From the NCBI GenBank assembly GCA_946480925.1, contig CAMLLU010000056.1, positions 1 through 37,716 on the forward strand: 37,716 nt of DNA. Reading direction: 5' to 3'. Every line of letters begins with the position of its first letter. Positions within the stretch are counted from its first letter, which is position 1. The notes beneath the pieces are model-generated. The model had not been told where the DNA came from. It was given only the letters and a program-made list of their open reading frames with translations, and did not search any database. Made by a program: the position numbers and the translations under genes. Of the stretch, positions 15,209 through 22,975 are shown piece by piece. The stretch comes from an uncultured Rivibacter sp. Its GTDB lineage: Bacteria > Pseudomonadota > Gammaproteobacteria > Burkholderiales > Burkholderiaceae.

Positions 15209-16501
15209 CTACTGCAGTGCCGCGCCGCCTCTCGTGCAGGCCGCAGCGCGGGCGAGCAGCAGTTCACGCTCGCGCAGGTTGCGCGTCAGCGCGGCGGCAC
15301 GCTTGAACTCCTGCTGCGCTTCGTCATGGCGCCCGAGCTTGAACAGCAGGTCGCCGCGCACGCTGGGCAGCAGGTGGTAGTTCTTGAGCGTGGGCTCGCC
15401 TTGCAGGCGGTCCACCACTTCGAGCGCTTCGGCGGGCCCGAAGGCCATGCCGAGCGCCACCGCGCGGTTGAGTTCGATCACCGGCGAAGGCGTGAGCTGC
15501 GCGAGCGCGTCGTACAGCGCGGCGATGCGCGCCCAGTCGGTTTCTTCGGCCGTGCGCGCACGTGCGTGGCAGGCGGCAATGGCGGCCTGCAGCGCATAGG
15601 GCCCGTAGGCGCCGCCCAGCGCCTCGGCTCGTTCGAGCGCTGCCAGCCCGCGGCGTATGAGCAGCTGGTCCCAGCGCGCGCGGTTCTGCTCGAGCAGCAG
15701 GATGGGCTCGCCCGTCGGGCCCGTGCGTGCCGCCGCGCGCGAGGCCTGGATCTCCATCAGCGCGACGAGCCCGTGCACTTCGGCCTCGCCGGGCATCAGC
15801 TCGGCCACGATGCGGCCCAGGCGCAGCGCGTCGTCGCACAGCGCAGGGCGCATCCAGTGGTCGCCGGCGGTGGCCGAATAGCCTTCGTTGAAGACGAGGT
15901 AGATCACCGCCAGCACCGAGGCCAGCCGTTCGCCGAGCTCTTCCTTGCGCGGCACCTCGAAGGGCACGCGCGCTTCAGACAACGTGCGCTTGGCACGCAC
16001 GATGCGCTGCGCGATGGTGGGCTCGGGCACGAGGAAGGCTCGCGCGATCTCGTCGGTGGTGAGGCCGCCCAGCAGCCGCAGCGTGAGCGCCACGCGCGCC
16101 TCGGTGGAAAGCACGGGGTGGCAGGCGGTGAACACGAGGCGCAGCAGGTCGTCGCCGATGTCGTCGTCGAGGCTGTCGGTGAAGTCGGGCGTCACCGCGG
16201 TGCCCAGCGTCTCGATCTCGTAGCCGATCTCTTCGTGCTTGGCATCGGCCAGCTTGTGGTGGCGCAGGTGGTCGATGGCGCGGCGCTTGGCGGTGGTCAT
16301 GAGCCAGGCTCCGGGGTTGTCGGGCAGGCCCTTCCGGGGCCATTGCTCCAGCGCGGTGACCAGCGCGTCCTGCGCCAGCTCTTCGGCCACGCCCACGTCG
16401 CGCACCATGCGCGCCACCGACGCAATGATCTTGGCCGACTCGATGCGCCAGACTGCATCGATCGCACGATGGATCTTTTCCGGTTGGTTGTCGTTTGCCA
16501 C
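15209..16501 (-). CDS. ECF42-type RNA polymerase sigma factor with C-terminal TPR-like extension
   Basis: The 430-residue product is much longer than a standard ECF sigma factor (about 180-200). Region 2 lies at about 15-85 (IASVARMVRDVGVAEELAQD, GAWLMTTAKRRAIDHLRH). Region 4 lies at about 132-172 (ALTLRLLGGLTTDEIARAFL, then VPEPTIAQRIVRAKRTL). The large C-terminal part has NEGYSATAGDHWMRPALCDD and helical TPR-like repeats (ALEVVDRLQGEP, DLLFKLGRHDEAQQEFKRAA). This is the ECF42 (DUF6596) architecture, in which the extension rather than an anti-sigma factor is thought to control activity. The gene starts with GTG 16501, five nt after the stop of the DGPF/YCII gene, the standard partner of ECF42. 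Target promoters not identified. Confidence 0.92.
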   Translation of the reverse strand: MANDNQPEKIHRAIDAVWRIESAKIIASVARMVRDVGVAEELAQDALVTALEQWPRKGLPDNPGAWLMTTAKRRAIDHLRHHKLADAKHEEIGYEIETLGTAVTPDFTDSLDDDIGDDLLRLVFTACHPVLSTEARVALTLRLLGGLTTDEIARAFLVPEPTIAQRIVRAKRTLSEARVPFEVPRKEELGERLASVLAVIYLVFNEGYSATAGDHWMRPALCDDALRLGRIVAELMPGEAEVHGLVALMEIQASRAAARTGPTGEPILLLEQNRARWDQLLIRRGLAALERAEALGGAYGPYALQAAIAACHARARTAEETDWARIAALYDALAQLTPSPVIELNRAVALGMAFGPAEALEVVDRLQGEPTLKNYHLLPSVRGDLLFKLGRHDEAQQEFKRAAALTRNLRERELLLARAAACTRGGAALQ

Positions 16502-16506
16502 GTCTT

Positions 16507-16923
16507 TCAGCGTTGCCTCGTCTGCATGTTCTCGAACCCTTCGGCCACCCGCTGCACTTCAGGCGGAAAGTCCGACATCTCCTGCACCTGGCGCACTTCG
16601 ATGACCTCGTTGTCGCCCCCCGGGCATCGCCGGGCCCATTCGATGGCTTCCTCGCGCGACCGCACGTCGATCATCCAGTAGCCGCCCAGCACTTCCTTCG
16701 CTTCCGAGAACGGCCCGTCGGTCACCTTGGGGCGGCCGCCGGCGAACGACACGCGCGCGCCCATCGACGGCGGGTGCAGCCCGTCGCAGGCGATCAACAC
16801 GCCGGCGCGCTGCAGCGCTTCGTTGTATTTCATCATCGCCGCCACGGCCCGGGTGTCGTCGGGCACGGTGCCTGGCGCCGCGTTCTCGTATCCCTTGGGG
16901 ATCATCAGCATCATGAATCGCAT
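16507..16923 (-). CDS. DGPF (YCII-related) protein, ECF42 partner
   Basis: The 138-residue product starts MRFMMLMIPKGYENAAPGTV and contains GGRPKVTDGPFSEAKEVLGG and YWMIDVRSREEAIEWARRCP. The TDGPFxExKE motif defines the DGPF/YCII-related family. These proteins are encoded beside ECF42 sigma factors in many bacteria and are thought to be part of their regulon; biochemical activity is unknown. An AGGAG site sits about 8 nt before the ATG at 16923. It is the first gene of the unit with the sigma factor. Confidence 0.92.
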   Translation of the reverse strand: MRFMMLMIPKGYENAAPGTVPDDTRAVAAMMKYNEALQRAGVLIACDGLHPPSMGARVSFAGGRPKVTDGPFSEAKEVLGGYWMIDVRSREEAIEWARRCPGGDNEVIEVRQVQEMSDFPPEVQRVAEGFENMQTRQR

Positions 16924-17090
16924 CGTGTGCTCCTGTCAGCAGTGCAAGTGAGGGCGTCATCCATCGGGTTCGCCCATCCACACGACGAACGAGGCGCCAG
17001 CCGATCGACAGCACACCGGAACGCCACGGCCCGGTGATTACCCTGCGTCGCCCGCCAGCGACAGCCGGCAAGCGCAGGCACACCCGTTGC

Positions 17091-17102
17091 CGAAACGTTT
17101 CG
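17091..17102. promoter_or_regulatory. Perfect 12-bp palindrome CGAAACGTTTCG
   Basis: The palindrome lies between the leftward DGPF gene and the rightward Ser/Thr-rich protein gene. Its form (GAAACGTTTC core) resembles LacI-family operators. No LacI-type regulator is present in the window, so the assignment is tentative. Confidence 0.35.
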
Positions 17103-17187
17103 CCAGGCGTCGGACTCACTGCCGCGCCCGGGCAGTGGCTCTGCACAAGAGCAAGTAGTCCTTTTCCACATTGCAACAGGAGACCTC

Positions 17188-17508
17188 ATGAGCAAGTACA
17201 CCACCGGCCTCGGCGTCGCGATCGTTTCGTTGGCCGCTGCCATCGGCGTCGCGTATGCGCAGACGAGCACCACGCAGCCTTCGGGAACGACCACCGACCC
17301 GGCAGCGCAGCAGCCGCAGGGCGGCACCACGGCACCGTCAGGCACCACGACTCCGGACGCCTCTTCCTCCACGACGACCAGCCCGAGCACCACCGACAGC
17401 AGCACGATGCAAGGCAGCGGCACCACCACGCCGAGCACCGCGACCGACCCGTCCACCAGCTCGAGCACGACGAGCACGGCCCGTGCGCCGCGCAGCGACC
17501 GCAACTGA
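17188..17508 (+). CDS. Exported Ser/Thr-rich low-complexity protein
   Basis: The 106-residue product has a signal peptide (MSKYTTGLGVAIVSLAAAIG, then VAYAQ). The mature part is almost entirely Ser, Thr, Pro, Gly, Ala and Gln (QPSGTTTDPAAQQPQGGTTA and later S/T runs). AGGAG precedes the ATG at good spacing. There is no domain; such proteins are frequent in Burkholderiales and may be disordered envelope or surface proteins. An intrinsic terminator follows 16 nt after the stop. Confidence 0.7.
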   Translation: MSKYTTGLGVAIVSLAAAIGVAYAQTSTTQPSGTTTDPAAQQPQGGTTAPSGTTTPDASSSTTTSPSTTDSSTMQGSGTTTPSTATDPSTSSSTTSTARAPRSDRN

Positions 17509-17524
17509 CGAGCAGCACCCGACG

Positions 17525-17553
17525 AAAAAGCCGACCCGAGGTCGGCTTTTTTT
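17525..17553. terminator. Bidirectional intrinsic terminator
   Basis: Arms 17525-17536 (AAAAAGCCGACC) and 17540-17551 (GGTCGGCTTTTT) form a 12-bp stem with a 3-nt loop, and the T-run continues to 17553. It can end the Ser/Thr-rich protein gene on the plus strand and the L,D-transpeptidase-like gene, whose stop is at 17595, on the minus strand. Confidence 0.9.
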
Positions 17554-17594
17554 GCTGCATGGAGGCAGGCGCGGCGATCGCCGCGGCGGGTCGG

Positions 17595-18332
17595 TCAGCG
17601 CACGGCAGCGGTCTGCACGGCGGCGGCGCGCCGGTGGCGCAGTGCCACGTCGTAGGAGCGAAACACCGAGCGCACCGGCTTGGTTTCCGGCAGCACGTAG
17701 ACGACGCCGCGGTGGCTGAACGAGGGGCTCACCACCTCGTTGAAAAAGCGCACCGGCACGTTGATGCAGCCGTAGGAGATGCGGTTGTCGTCCGGCGTGG
17801 GCGAGGCCAGCCGCTCGAGCCGGCGTTCCTCGGGCTTGTTGGCGCGCACGCGGTGCATCGACACCGCCGCGTCGTAGTCCACCCACACGATGTCTTCGCC
17901 CTGCAGGTTGCGCCCCGGCTCGGCCACGAAGCGCCCGGCCGGCGTGGTGCGCTCGTGCGGGCGGATGTCGGCCATCTTGCGCTCACCGATGCCGGGCACC
18001 GTGTGGTCGCCCGGCGCCGTGCCCAGCAGCACCGGCGAGGCGCCGCGCAGGCGGCCCTGTGGATCGAACACGTAAACCTTGGCATTCACCTTGTCGAGGA
18101 TGGCAAACGACATCGCCTGGTTGTCGCGCGAGTCGGCCACCCAGTCGGCGACGTGACGCACGTCCTGCGCCGGCTTTTCACTGCCGAAGTCCGCCAGCCG
18201 CACGCTGCCTTGCGTGGCGTGCGCCTGTGGCCGATCCAGCGGGCCGCAGGCGGCCAGCACCGTGGCCAGGCCCAATGCCAAGGCCAGACGCCGCCGTGGC
18301 ATGGGCGTGATGACCTCCTCGAAGTTCTTCAT
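17595..18332 (-). CDS. L,D-transpeptidase-like (YkuD) lipoprotein
   Basis: The 245-residue product has a lipoprotein signal ending LAAC (Cys29), so it is probably anchored in a membrane. The YkuD-type domain spans about 75-215: FAILDKVNAKVYVFDPQGRL, LLGTAPGDHT, TTPAGRFVAEPG, AVSMHRV (His160) and RISYGCINVP (Cys189). YkuD enzymes cross-link or modify peptidoglycan through the Cys of an (S/T)HGC motif. Here the motif is SYGC, with Tyr in place of the usual His before Gly; this variant is, as I recall, shared by a subgroup. GGAGG precedes the ATG at 18332. It lies downstream of the DUF4397 lipoprotein gene but is separated from it by a hairpin. Confidence 0.8.
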   Translation of the reverse strand: MKNFEEVITPMPRRRLALALGLATVLAACGPLDRPQAHATQGSVRLADFGSEKPAQDVRHVADWVADSRDNQAMSFAILDKVNAKVYVFDPQGRLRGASPVLLGTAPGDHTVPGIGERKMADIRPHERTTPAGRFVAEPGRNLQGEDIVWVDYDAAVSMHRVRANKPEERRLERLASPTPDDNRISYGCINVPVRFFNEVVSPSFSHRGVVYVLPETKPVRSVFRSYDVALRHRRAAAVQTAAVR

Positions 18333-18377
18333 ATGGCCTCCGTCTGTGACACGGGCGCCTGCAAAAGTCGCACGAAC

Positions 18378-18401
18378 GCCCGCCGCTCTGTAGCGGCGGG
18401 C
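18378..18401. other. Perfect 10-bp hairpin between two lipoprotein genes
   Basis: GCCCGCCGCT (18378-18387) and AGCGGCGGGC (18392-18401) pair exactly around CTGT. There is no T-run on either side. It lies between the DUF4397 gene stop and the L,D-transpeptidase-like gene start, so it may act as a weak terminator or mRNA processing signal. Confidence 0.5.
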
Positions 18402-18488
18402 AATCGACGTACCTGGCGAGGACCGGCGTGCGTCGCTCGCAGGCGTCGCTCCCTACGGTCCTTTCGTTCGATCCCTCGAGTCCTTCGT

Positions 18489-19262
18489 TTATTGCGAAAC
18501 GAGTTCCATCGTGGTCTGCGCCGCGTCGTCGGCCTTGGCCACGAGCACGCGAACGTCATTGGGCGTGAGGAAGCCGATGCCGCCGGAAGGAATGGTCAGC
18601 AGCAGCCAGTCGGCGTTGTCTTCGAGGTTCACGTTCGCCACGTTGAAGATCACCGTCTTCGTGCCGGCCGTGGTGATGCGCAGCTGGTACACGCCGCCTT
18701 CGAGCTCGACCGAGTCGTTGCCCGAGGCCGGGTTGGCGGTCTTGTAGCCCACGGCCGAGAACGTGGGACCCACCGTGTTGATGTCCACCTGCGGCTGCGT
18801 CAGGTACACGTCGACGTTCTGCGCGTTGAACGACGCGTTGACGACGCGCACGCGCGCCTTGTCACTCACCAGGCCCTTGTTGTAGGGATCGTCGATCAGC
18901 AGTGCGTCCGCAGCCGTCTGGCCGGGCAGCGAGATCAGCGTGTACTTGTTGCCGTGGTGGGCGTCGAAGTTGGTGTTGCTCAGCGTGATGTCCGCGCTCT
19001 CGAGCTTGACCTTCCAGTCGGCCGCGCCGTTATCCACGTCGAAGTACTTCGACGCGAACTTGTAGCCCACGTTGGTGGCGTCGGCCTGCTTCACGTCGTT
19101 GCGGTAGAGCGAGACGTTGGGGCCGGCGGGAATGGCGTGCACGAACCGCATCTTCGGATCGGCGATGTCGAGCCGGTCGTCTGCGTCGTCGTCGCTACCG
19201 CCGCAGGCCGAAACGAGCGCTGCCGAAGCCAGCAGCAGGGCAAGCAGTCTGAACAACTTCAT
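18489..19262 (-). CDS. DUF4397 lipoprotein
   Basis: The 257-residue product has a lipoprotein signal (MKLFRLLALLLASAALVSAC, lipobox LVSAC) followed by an acidic linker (GGSDDDADD). The body is beta-rich with two similar halves: MRFVHAIPAGPNVSLYRND, then ARVRVVNASFNAQNVDVYLT. The RVxHAxPxxPxVxVY pattern typifies DUF4397, a beta-sandwich-like envelope domain of unknown function. AGGAG precedes the ATG at 19262. It is the upstream neighbour of the L,D-transpeptidase-like gene in the same direction. Confidence 0.85.
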   Translation of the reverse strand: MKLFRLLALLLASAALVSACGGSDDDADDRLDIADPKMRFVHAIPAGPNVSLYRNDVKQADATNVGYKFASKYFDVDNGAADWKVKLESADITLSNTNFDAHHGNKYTLISLPGQTAADALLIDDPYNKGLVSDKARVRVVNASFNAQNVDVYLTQPQVDINTVGPTFSAVGYKTANPASGNDSVELEGGVYQLRITTAGTKTVIFNVANVNLEDNADWLLLTIPSGGIGFLTPNDVRVLVAKADDAAQTTMELVSQ

Positions 19263-19446
19263 GATGTCTCCTGATCGAAATGGGAGGGGTGCCTCACCGT
19301 AAGGCGCAGGCGCTCATGAAGCTGTCGGGACGGTACACGTCGCGTTGTCGGCTTGCGCCGACGCGCGCTCAACAACTGCTGCGAGGTGATTGCCGATGCA
19401 ACCGGCGGTGAACCGACCACCCGGGGCATGGCAGTTGCTGCTCGTT

Positions 19447-19833
19447 TCAACCTGGCTGCTGCGTGATCGCACTCACAGCATGCGCCAGGGCCCAGGCATC
19501 GAGCTCGTCGCGGCTCAGGGCGGGCAGCTCATCGGGCTCGAGCGCCGCCTCCACCAGCCGCGAGACGGTGCCGCCGTGCGGCAGCACCGTGCCGTAGAAG
19601 CAGGGCTCGCCGTCGCGCACGATCAGAAGCGTCGGGAAGTTCTCGATGTCCAGCGCGGCGTCGCCCAGTGCATCGCTTTCGTCTTCGATGTCGATCCACT
19701 CGAAGCGCGCCTGCGCATGCTCGCGCGCGGACTGCGCGAACACTTCACGATAGGCCTCGCAGGTGGTGCACCACCCGGCACACAGGCAGGCGACGAGAAC
19801 GCTGGCAGGAGAAGAAGCAGGGCGAAGGCTCAT
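19447..19833 (-). CDS. Thioredoxin-like protein
   Basis: The 128-residue product (from ATG 19833; a TTG at 19842 would add three residues) contains VLVACLCAGWCTTCEAYREV, giving a WCTTC redox site (Cys22, Cys25 by this start). Further on, FEWIDIEDESDALGDAALDI and NFPTLLIVRDGEPCFYGTVL complete the fold; the Pro of NFPT is the conserved cis-Pro next to the active site. There is no signal peptide, so it is probably cytoplasmic. Its CxxC loop (TT) differs from thioredoxin (GP), suggesting a specialised partner. It sits between the inositol operon end and the DUF4397 gene, and appears monocistronic. Confidence 0.82.
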   Translation of the reverse strand: MSLRPASSPASVLVACLCAGWCTTCEAYREVFAQSAREHAQARFEWIDIEDESDALGDAALDIENFPTLLIVRDGEPCFYGTVLPHGGTVSRLVEAALEPDELPALSRDELDAWALAHAVSAITQQPG

Positions 19834-19920
19834 AGGCGGCAAGTGTGCGCCAAGGCACGCTCCGCCTGCCGGATCTCGGCTACTGCGCAGCAGCGAAGCC
19901 GCAGTGCGTGGAGCAAAGAG

Positions 19921-20946
19921 CTACAGCACCACCGGCTGCCCGCTCCTGAACGACTGCGTGAGCGCGAGCCCGATGCGGGTCGCCTCGGTGGCGTCGTGCA
20001 GGCTCAGCGGGGTTGGACGGTCGCCGCGGCAGGCGTCGACGAAAGCCTGCATCTCACGCTCGAAGGCTTCGCCGAAACGCTCGAAGAAATCGTCCACCGC
20101 CTGGTGGCGCACGCCCAGTGCGTCGCTCACGACCACGCGGTCGCGCGCGGCCCCCACCCCGATGCTCAGCTTGCCGGCCGTGCCCACCACCTCGGCACTG
20201 GTCTCGTGGCCGTGGGCGAAGGTGCGCGACGCATAGAACACCGCCCGTGCGCCGCCCTCGAACTCGACCAACCCGAAGCCGTTGTCGATGTCGCCATGCG
20301 GCGCGAGGTCCTCATGCACGGCGATCGTGCCGCTGGCAAAGGCGCGCAATGGCTTCGGCGCGCCGAGCATCCAGCGCGCGAGGTCGATGTCGTGCACGCT
20401 GCAGTCCATGAACAGGCCGCCCGAGCTGGGGGCGAAGCGCACGAAGAAACCTGAAGGGTCGAGCCTGTCGCAGGTCTGCGAACGCACGAGGAAAGGCTTG
20501 CCGAGTTCGCCTCGTTCAACCAGCGCGTGCGCGTTGGCGCAGCTCGGGTCGAAGCGGCGCACGAAGCCCACCATCGCGACGAGCTCCGCATGCCGCGCCG
20601 CAACCGCCTCGACGCGCCGGCAGTCCTCCACGTTCAACGCCAGCGGCTTTTCGACGAAGACGTGCTTGCCCGCCTCGAGCGCTGTGATCGTCTGGTCGGC
20701 ATGCAGCGCGGTGGGCGTGACCAGCACCACGGCATCGAGCTGCGGGTCGCGCGCGAAGGCCTCGAAGTCGGTGTGCAGCGAGCCGATGCCGAGTTCGCCA
20801 TGGGCCCAGTCCAGCTCGGCCGGTACCGGGCTGCATGCGCTCACCAGTTCGCAATGCTGGGTGCGCCGGGCCAGTTGCATGGCGTGGCGCTTGCCCAGCC
20901 GTCCGAGGCCGGCGATGCCCACGCGCAAGGGGCGGCCCGGGCTCAT
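19921..20946 (-). CDS. Gfo/Idh/MocA-family oxidoreductase (second inositol-type dehydrogenase)
   Basis: The 341-residue product has an N-terminal NAD(P) fold (LRVGIAGLGRLGKRHAMQLA, glycines at about 10-18), the EKPLAL motif (99-104) and the C-terminal Gfo/Idh domain (GGLFMDCSVHDIDLARWMLG, with the His-Asp of the catalytic site). Start ATG 20946 overlaps the iolG stop by 4 nt, so it is translationally coupled to iolG. Relatives oxidise inositol isomers or related cyclitols, for example scyllo-inositol dehydrogenases; the context supports a role in converting another inositol stereoisomer, but the substrate is not proven. It is the last gene of the leftward rpiR-iolG unit. Confidence 0.85.
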   Translation of the reverse strand: MSPGRPLRVGIAGLGRLGKRHAMQLARRTQHCELVSACSPVPAELDWAHGELGIGSLHTDFEAFARDPQLDAVVLVTPTALHADQTITALEAGKHVFVEKPLALNVEDCRRVEAVAARHAELVAMVGFVRRFDPSCANAHALVERGELGKPFLVRSQTCDRLDPSGFFVRFAPSSGGLFMDCSVHDIDLARWMLGAPKPLRAFASGTIAVHEDLAPHGDIDNGFGLVEFEGGARAVFYASRTFAHGHETSAEVVGTAGKLSIGVGAARDRVVVSDALGVRHQAVDDFFERFGEAFEREMQAFVDACRGDRPTPLSLHDATEATRIGLALTQSFRSGQPVVL

Positions 20947-21938
20947 GGCGTCACCGGCTGGCCGCTCTTCCACGACTCGGTGGCCGCGTCGGCGAGCTTC
21001 TGCGCCGCGACACCGTCTTCGACCGTGGTGCGGAACGGCTGGCCCGACTGCAGGCACTCGAAGAAATGCGTGATCTCGAGCCGGTAAGCCTCGCGGTAGC
21101 GCTGCAGGAAGAAGTGCTCGGGCTTGTCGCCGCGGATGCCGCTCGCGTCCCACTGCACCACCTGCGTGGGGGTGTGGTTGCCGCATTGCAGCAGGCCCTT
21201 GGAGCCCAGCACCTCGAAGCGCTGGTCATAGCCGTAGGCCGCGCGGCGCGAGGTGTTGATCTGGCACAGGCGCCCCTTCCTCGTGCGGATGGTCACCGCG
21301 GTGCTGTCGGCGTCGCCCAGGTCGGCGATCTTCGGGTCGGTGAGCACCGAGCCGGCGGCGCTCAGCCACGCGGCCTCGTCGCCGTCTGCACACAGGATCC
21401 AGCGGAACACGTCGAGGTCGTGGATCAGCATGTCGCGGAAGATGCCACCCGAACCCTTGATGTAGTCGGCCGGTGGCGCGCCCGGGTCGCGGCTGGTGAC
21501 GATGAGCATTTCCGGCGCGCCGATCTCGCCGCGATCGAGCCGCTGGCGGGCCTCGTTGAAGGTGGGGTCGAAGCGCCGCTGGAAGCCGATCATGCAGGCC
21601 ACGCCGGCGGCCTTCACCGCGTCGGCACAGGCTTGCGCGCGCGCGACCGACAGGTCCACCGGCTTCTCGCAGAAGATGTGCTTGCGCGCGGCGGCGGCGC
21701 GGTTGATGAGGTCGCTGTGGGTGTCGGTCGACGAGCAGATGACGACCGCCTCGATGCTGCCGTCATCGAGCGCGGCTTCGATGCTGCTCACCTTCGCGCC
21801 GTGCCGTGCGGCGACTTCCTCCGCGTTCGGGGCGAACGGATCGCACACGAGCTTGAGCTTCACGCCGGCCAGTGCGGCGAGGTTGGCGGCATGGATGCGG
21901 CCGATGCGGCCGGCACCGAACAGGGCGACTTGCTTCAT
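20943..21938 (-). CDS. iolG: Inositol 2-dehydrogenase
   Basis: The 331-residue product has VALFGAGRIGRIHAANLA (NAD-binding GxGxxG at about 8-13), the EKPVDL motif (91-96), IGFQRRFDP, and GGIFRDMLIHDLDVFRWIL with D169 and H173 in the position of the catalytic pair of IolG enzymes. It oxidises myo-inositol to 2-keto-myo-inositol (scyllo-inosose) with NAD, the first step of the pathway. ATGA overlaps join it to the regulator gene upstream and the second dehydrogenase downstream. The divergent operon carries the remaining inositol genes, which supports the assignment. Confidence 0.9.
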   Translation of the reverse strand: MKQVALFGAGRIGRIHAANLAALAGVKLKLVCDPFAPNAEEVAARHGAKVSSIEAALDDGSIEAVVICSSTDTHSDLINRAAAARKHIFCEKPVDLSVARAQACADAVKAAGVACMIGFQRRFDPTFNEARQRLDRGEIGAPEMLIVTSRDPGAPPADYIKGSGGIFRDMLIHDLDVFRWILCADGDEAAWLSAAGSVLTDPKIADLGDADSTAVTIRTRKGRLCQINTSRRAAYGYDQRFEVLGSKGLLQCGNHTPTQVVQWDASGIRGDKPEHFFLQRYREAYRLEITHFFECLQSGQPFRTTVEDGVAAQKLADAATESWKSGQPVTP

Positions 21939-22798
21939 GCGTTGGCTCTGGATGTGGTGGTGGGCTGGTAGGCGAGTTCCAGCCGGTAGGCCAGCGCAAT
22001 GAACAAGCCTTGCGCCAGGCCCATGGTGCTGGTGAGTGAACGGAAGCCGAACACCGAGTGCTCCTGCACGAGCAGCATCGAGCGCGCGTCGCGCGCGAGC
22101 GGCGCCATGCGGCTGTCGGTGATGGCGATGAGCTTGGCGCCGCGCTCGACCGCTAGCTGCGCGACGGTGAGCGTCTCGTCGGCGTAGGGCGCAAACGAGA
22201 TGGCCACCATCACGTCGCCCTTGCGCACCGAGCGCACCTGGCCCTCGTGCATGCTGCCGAGCGCTTCGACCAGGTGCACGCGCTTGTCGGTGTGCTGCAG
22301 CGCATAGCTCAGGAACGAGGCGATGGCGAAGGACCGGCGTGAGCCGGCGATCCAGATCGTCTCGGCGTCGGCCAGCAGGTCCACCGCCTTCTTGATGGCC
22401 GCGGCGTCGAGCCCCTGCTGCAGCTCCTGCAGGCCGGCGATGCTGCCCGAGAGGAACTCGTGCGCGATCTCGCCGCTGGTCATCTGCCGGCCGCCGGACT
22501 CGATGACGTCGCGGATGCGCGCGCGGTAGCTGCGCCCCGGGCGGATCTGCTGCGCGATCACGTCGCGAAAGATCTTCTGCATCTCCGAAAAGCCGGTGAA
22601 GCCGAAGTGCTTGGCGAAGCGCACCACGGCCGAGGGCTGCACGCCGCAGGCGGCGGCCACGTCCTGGATGCCTTCGAGGCCGAGATGGTCGCGGTGCTGC
22701 TCGACGTACTGCGCGATCAGCTTGAGCTGCTTGCTCAGGCCGTCGAACTCGGCCGTGATGGCCTTCATGAACTGATCGATGGTGGTGGGGGCGGACAT
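21935..22798 (-). CDS. iolR: RpiR/MurR-family regulator of inositol genes (IolR-like)
   Basis: The 287-residue product has an N-terminal RpiR helix-turn-helix (about 20-85: HLGLEGIQDVAAACGVQPSA, VVRFAKHFGFTGFSEMQKIF). Its C-terminal SIS domain spans about 130-265 (AETIWIAGSRRSFAIASFLS, GDVMVAISFAPYADETLTVA, GAKLIAITDSRMAPLA) and would bind a phosphorylated intermediate. In rhizobial inositol regulons an RpiR-type IolR represses the genes and is released by a phosphorylated pathway product; the same role is inferred here. It is divergent to the transporter operon and shares with it a 177-nt region containing paired inverted repeats. Start ATG 22798 has AGGAG unusually far (about 17 nt) upstream. 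It overlaps iolG by 4 nt. Confidence 0.88.
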   Translation of the reverse strand: MSAPTTIDQFMKAITAEFDGLSKQLKLIAQYVEQHRDHLGLEGIQDVAAACGVQPSAVVRFAKHFGFTGFSEMQKIFRDVIAQQIRPGRSYRARIRDVIESGGRQMTSGEIAHEFLSGSIAGLQELQQGLDAAAIKKAVDLLADAETIWIAGSRRSFAIASFLSYALQHTDKRVHLVEALGSMHEGQVRSVRKGDVMVAISFAPYADETLTVAQLAVERGAKLIAITDSRMAPLARDARSMLLVQEHSVFGFRSLTSTMGLAQGLFIALAYRLELAYQPTTTSRANA

Positions 22799-22830
22799 GC
22801 TGGAAACGGAACGGATCTCCTGTTGTGCAG

Positions 22831-22915
22831 CAGTCTAGGCGATCACGGCCCGAATTGAAAACGAATTTCTACGTATTATCCATGAAGGAAATTTGTTTTC
22901 TCACTGCCTAGACTG
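22831..22915. promoter_or_regulatory. Outer inverted repeat of the divergent inositol control region
   Basis: CAGTCTAGGC at 22831-22840 and GCCTAGACTG at 22906-22915 are exact reverse complements 65 nt apart. They flank the inner repeat pair and lie 33 and 60 nt from the two divergent start codons. They may be operator half-sites or symmetric promoter elements for the two operons. Confidence 0.6.
22857..22900. promoter_or_regulatory. Paired candidate RpiR/IolR operators (inner inverted repeat)
   Basis: GAAAACGAATTTC (22857-22869) and GAAATTTGTTTTC (22888-22900) are inverted copies with 12 of 13 positions matching. Each also reads GAAA-N5-TTTC, the pseudo-palindromic form expected for an RpiR-type dimer. 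Centres are 31 nt apart, about three helical turns, which would allow cooperative binding. A TATTAT sequence (22874-22879) that could serve as a -10 box lies between them. Confidence 0.65.
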
Positions 22916-22975
22916 TCGTGACACGGGCTTGCGGCCCGTGCCGCCACAACGACAGCTGAAACAGGAGACTCGACG

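Noticed and set aside
14165..16681. 838-codon rightward open frame
   Set aside because: It crosses several minus-strand genes including the ECF42 sigma factor, whose motifs are unmistakable.
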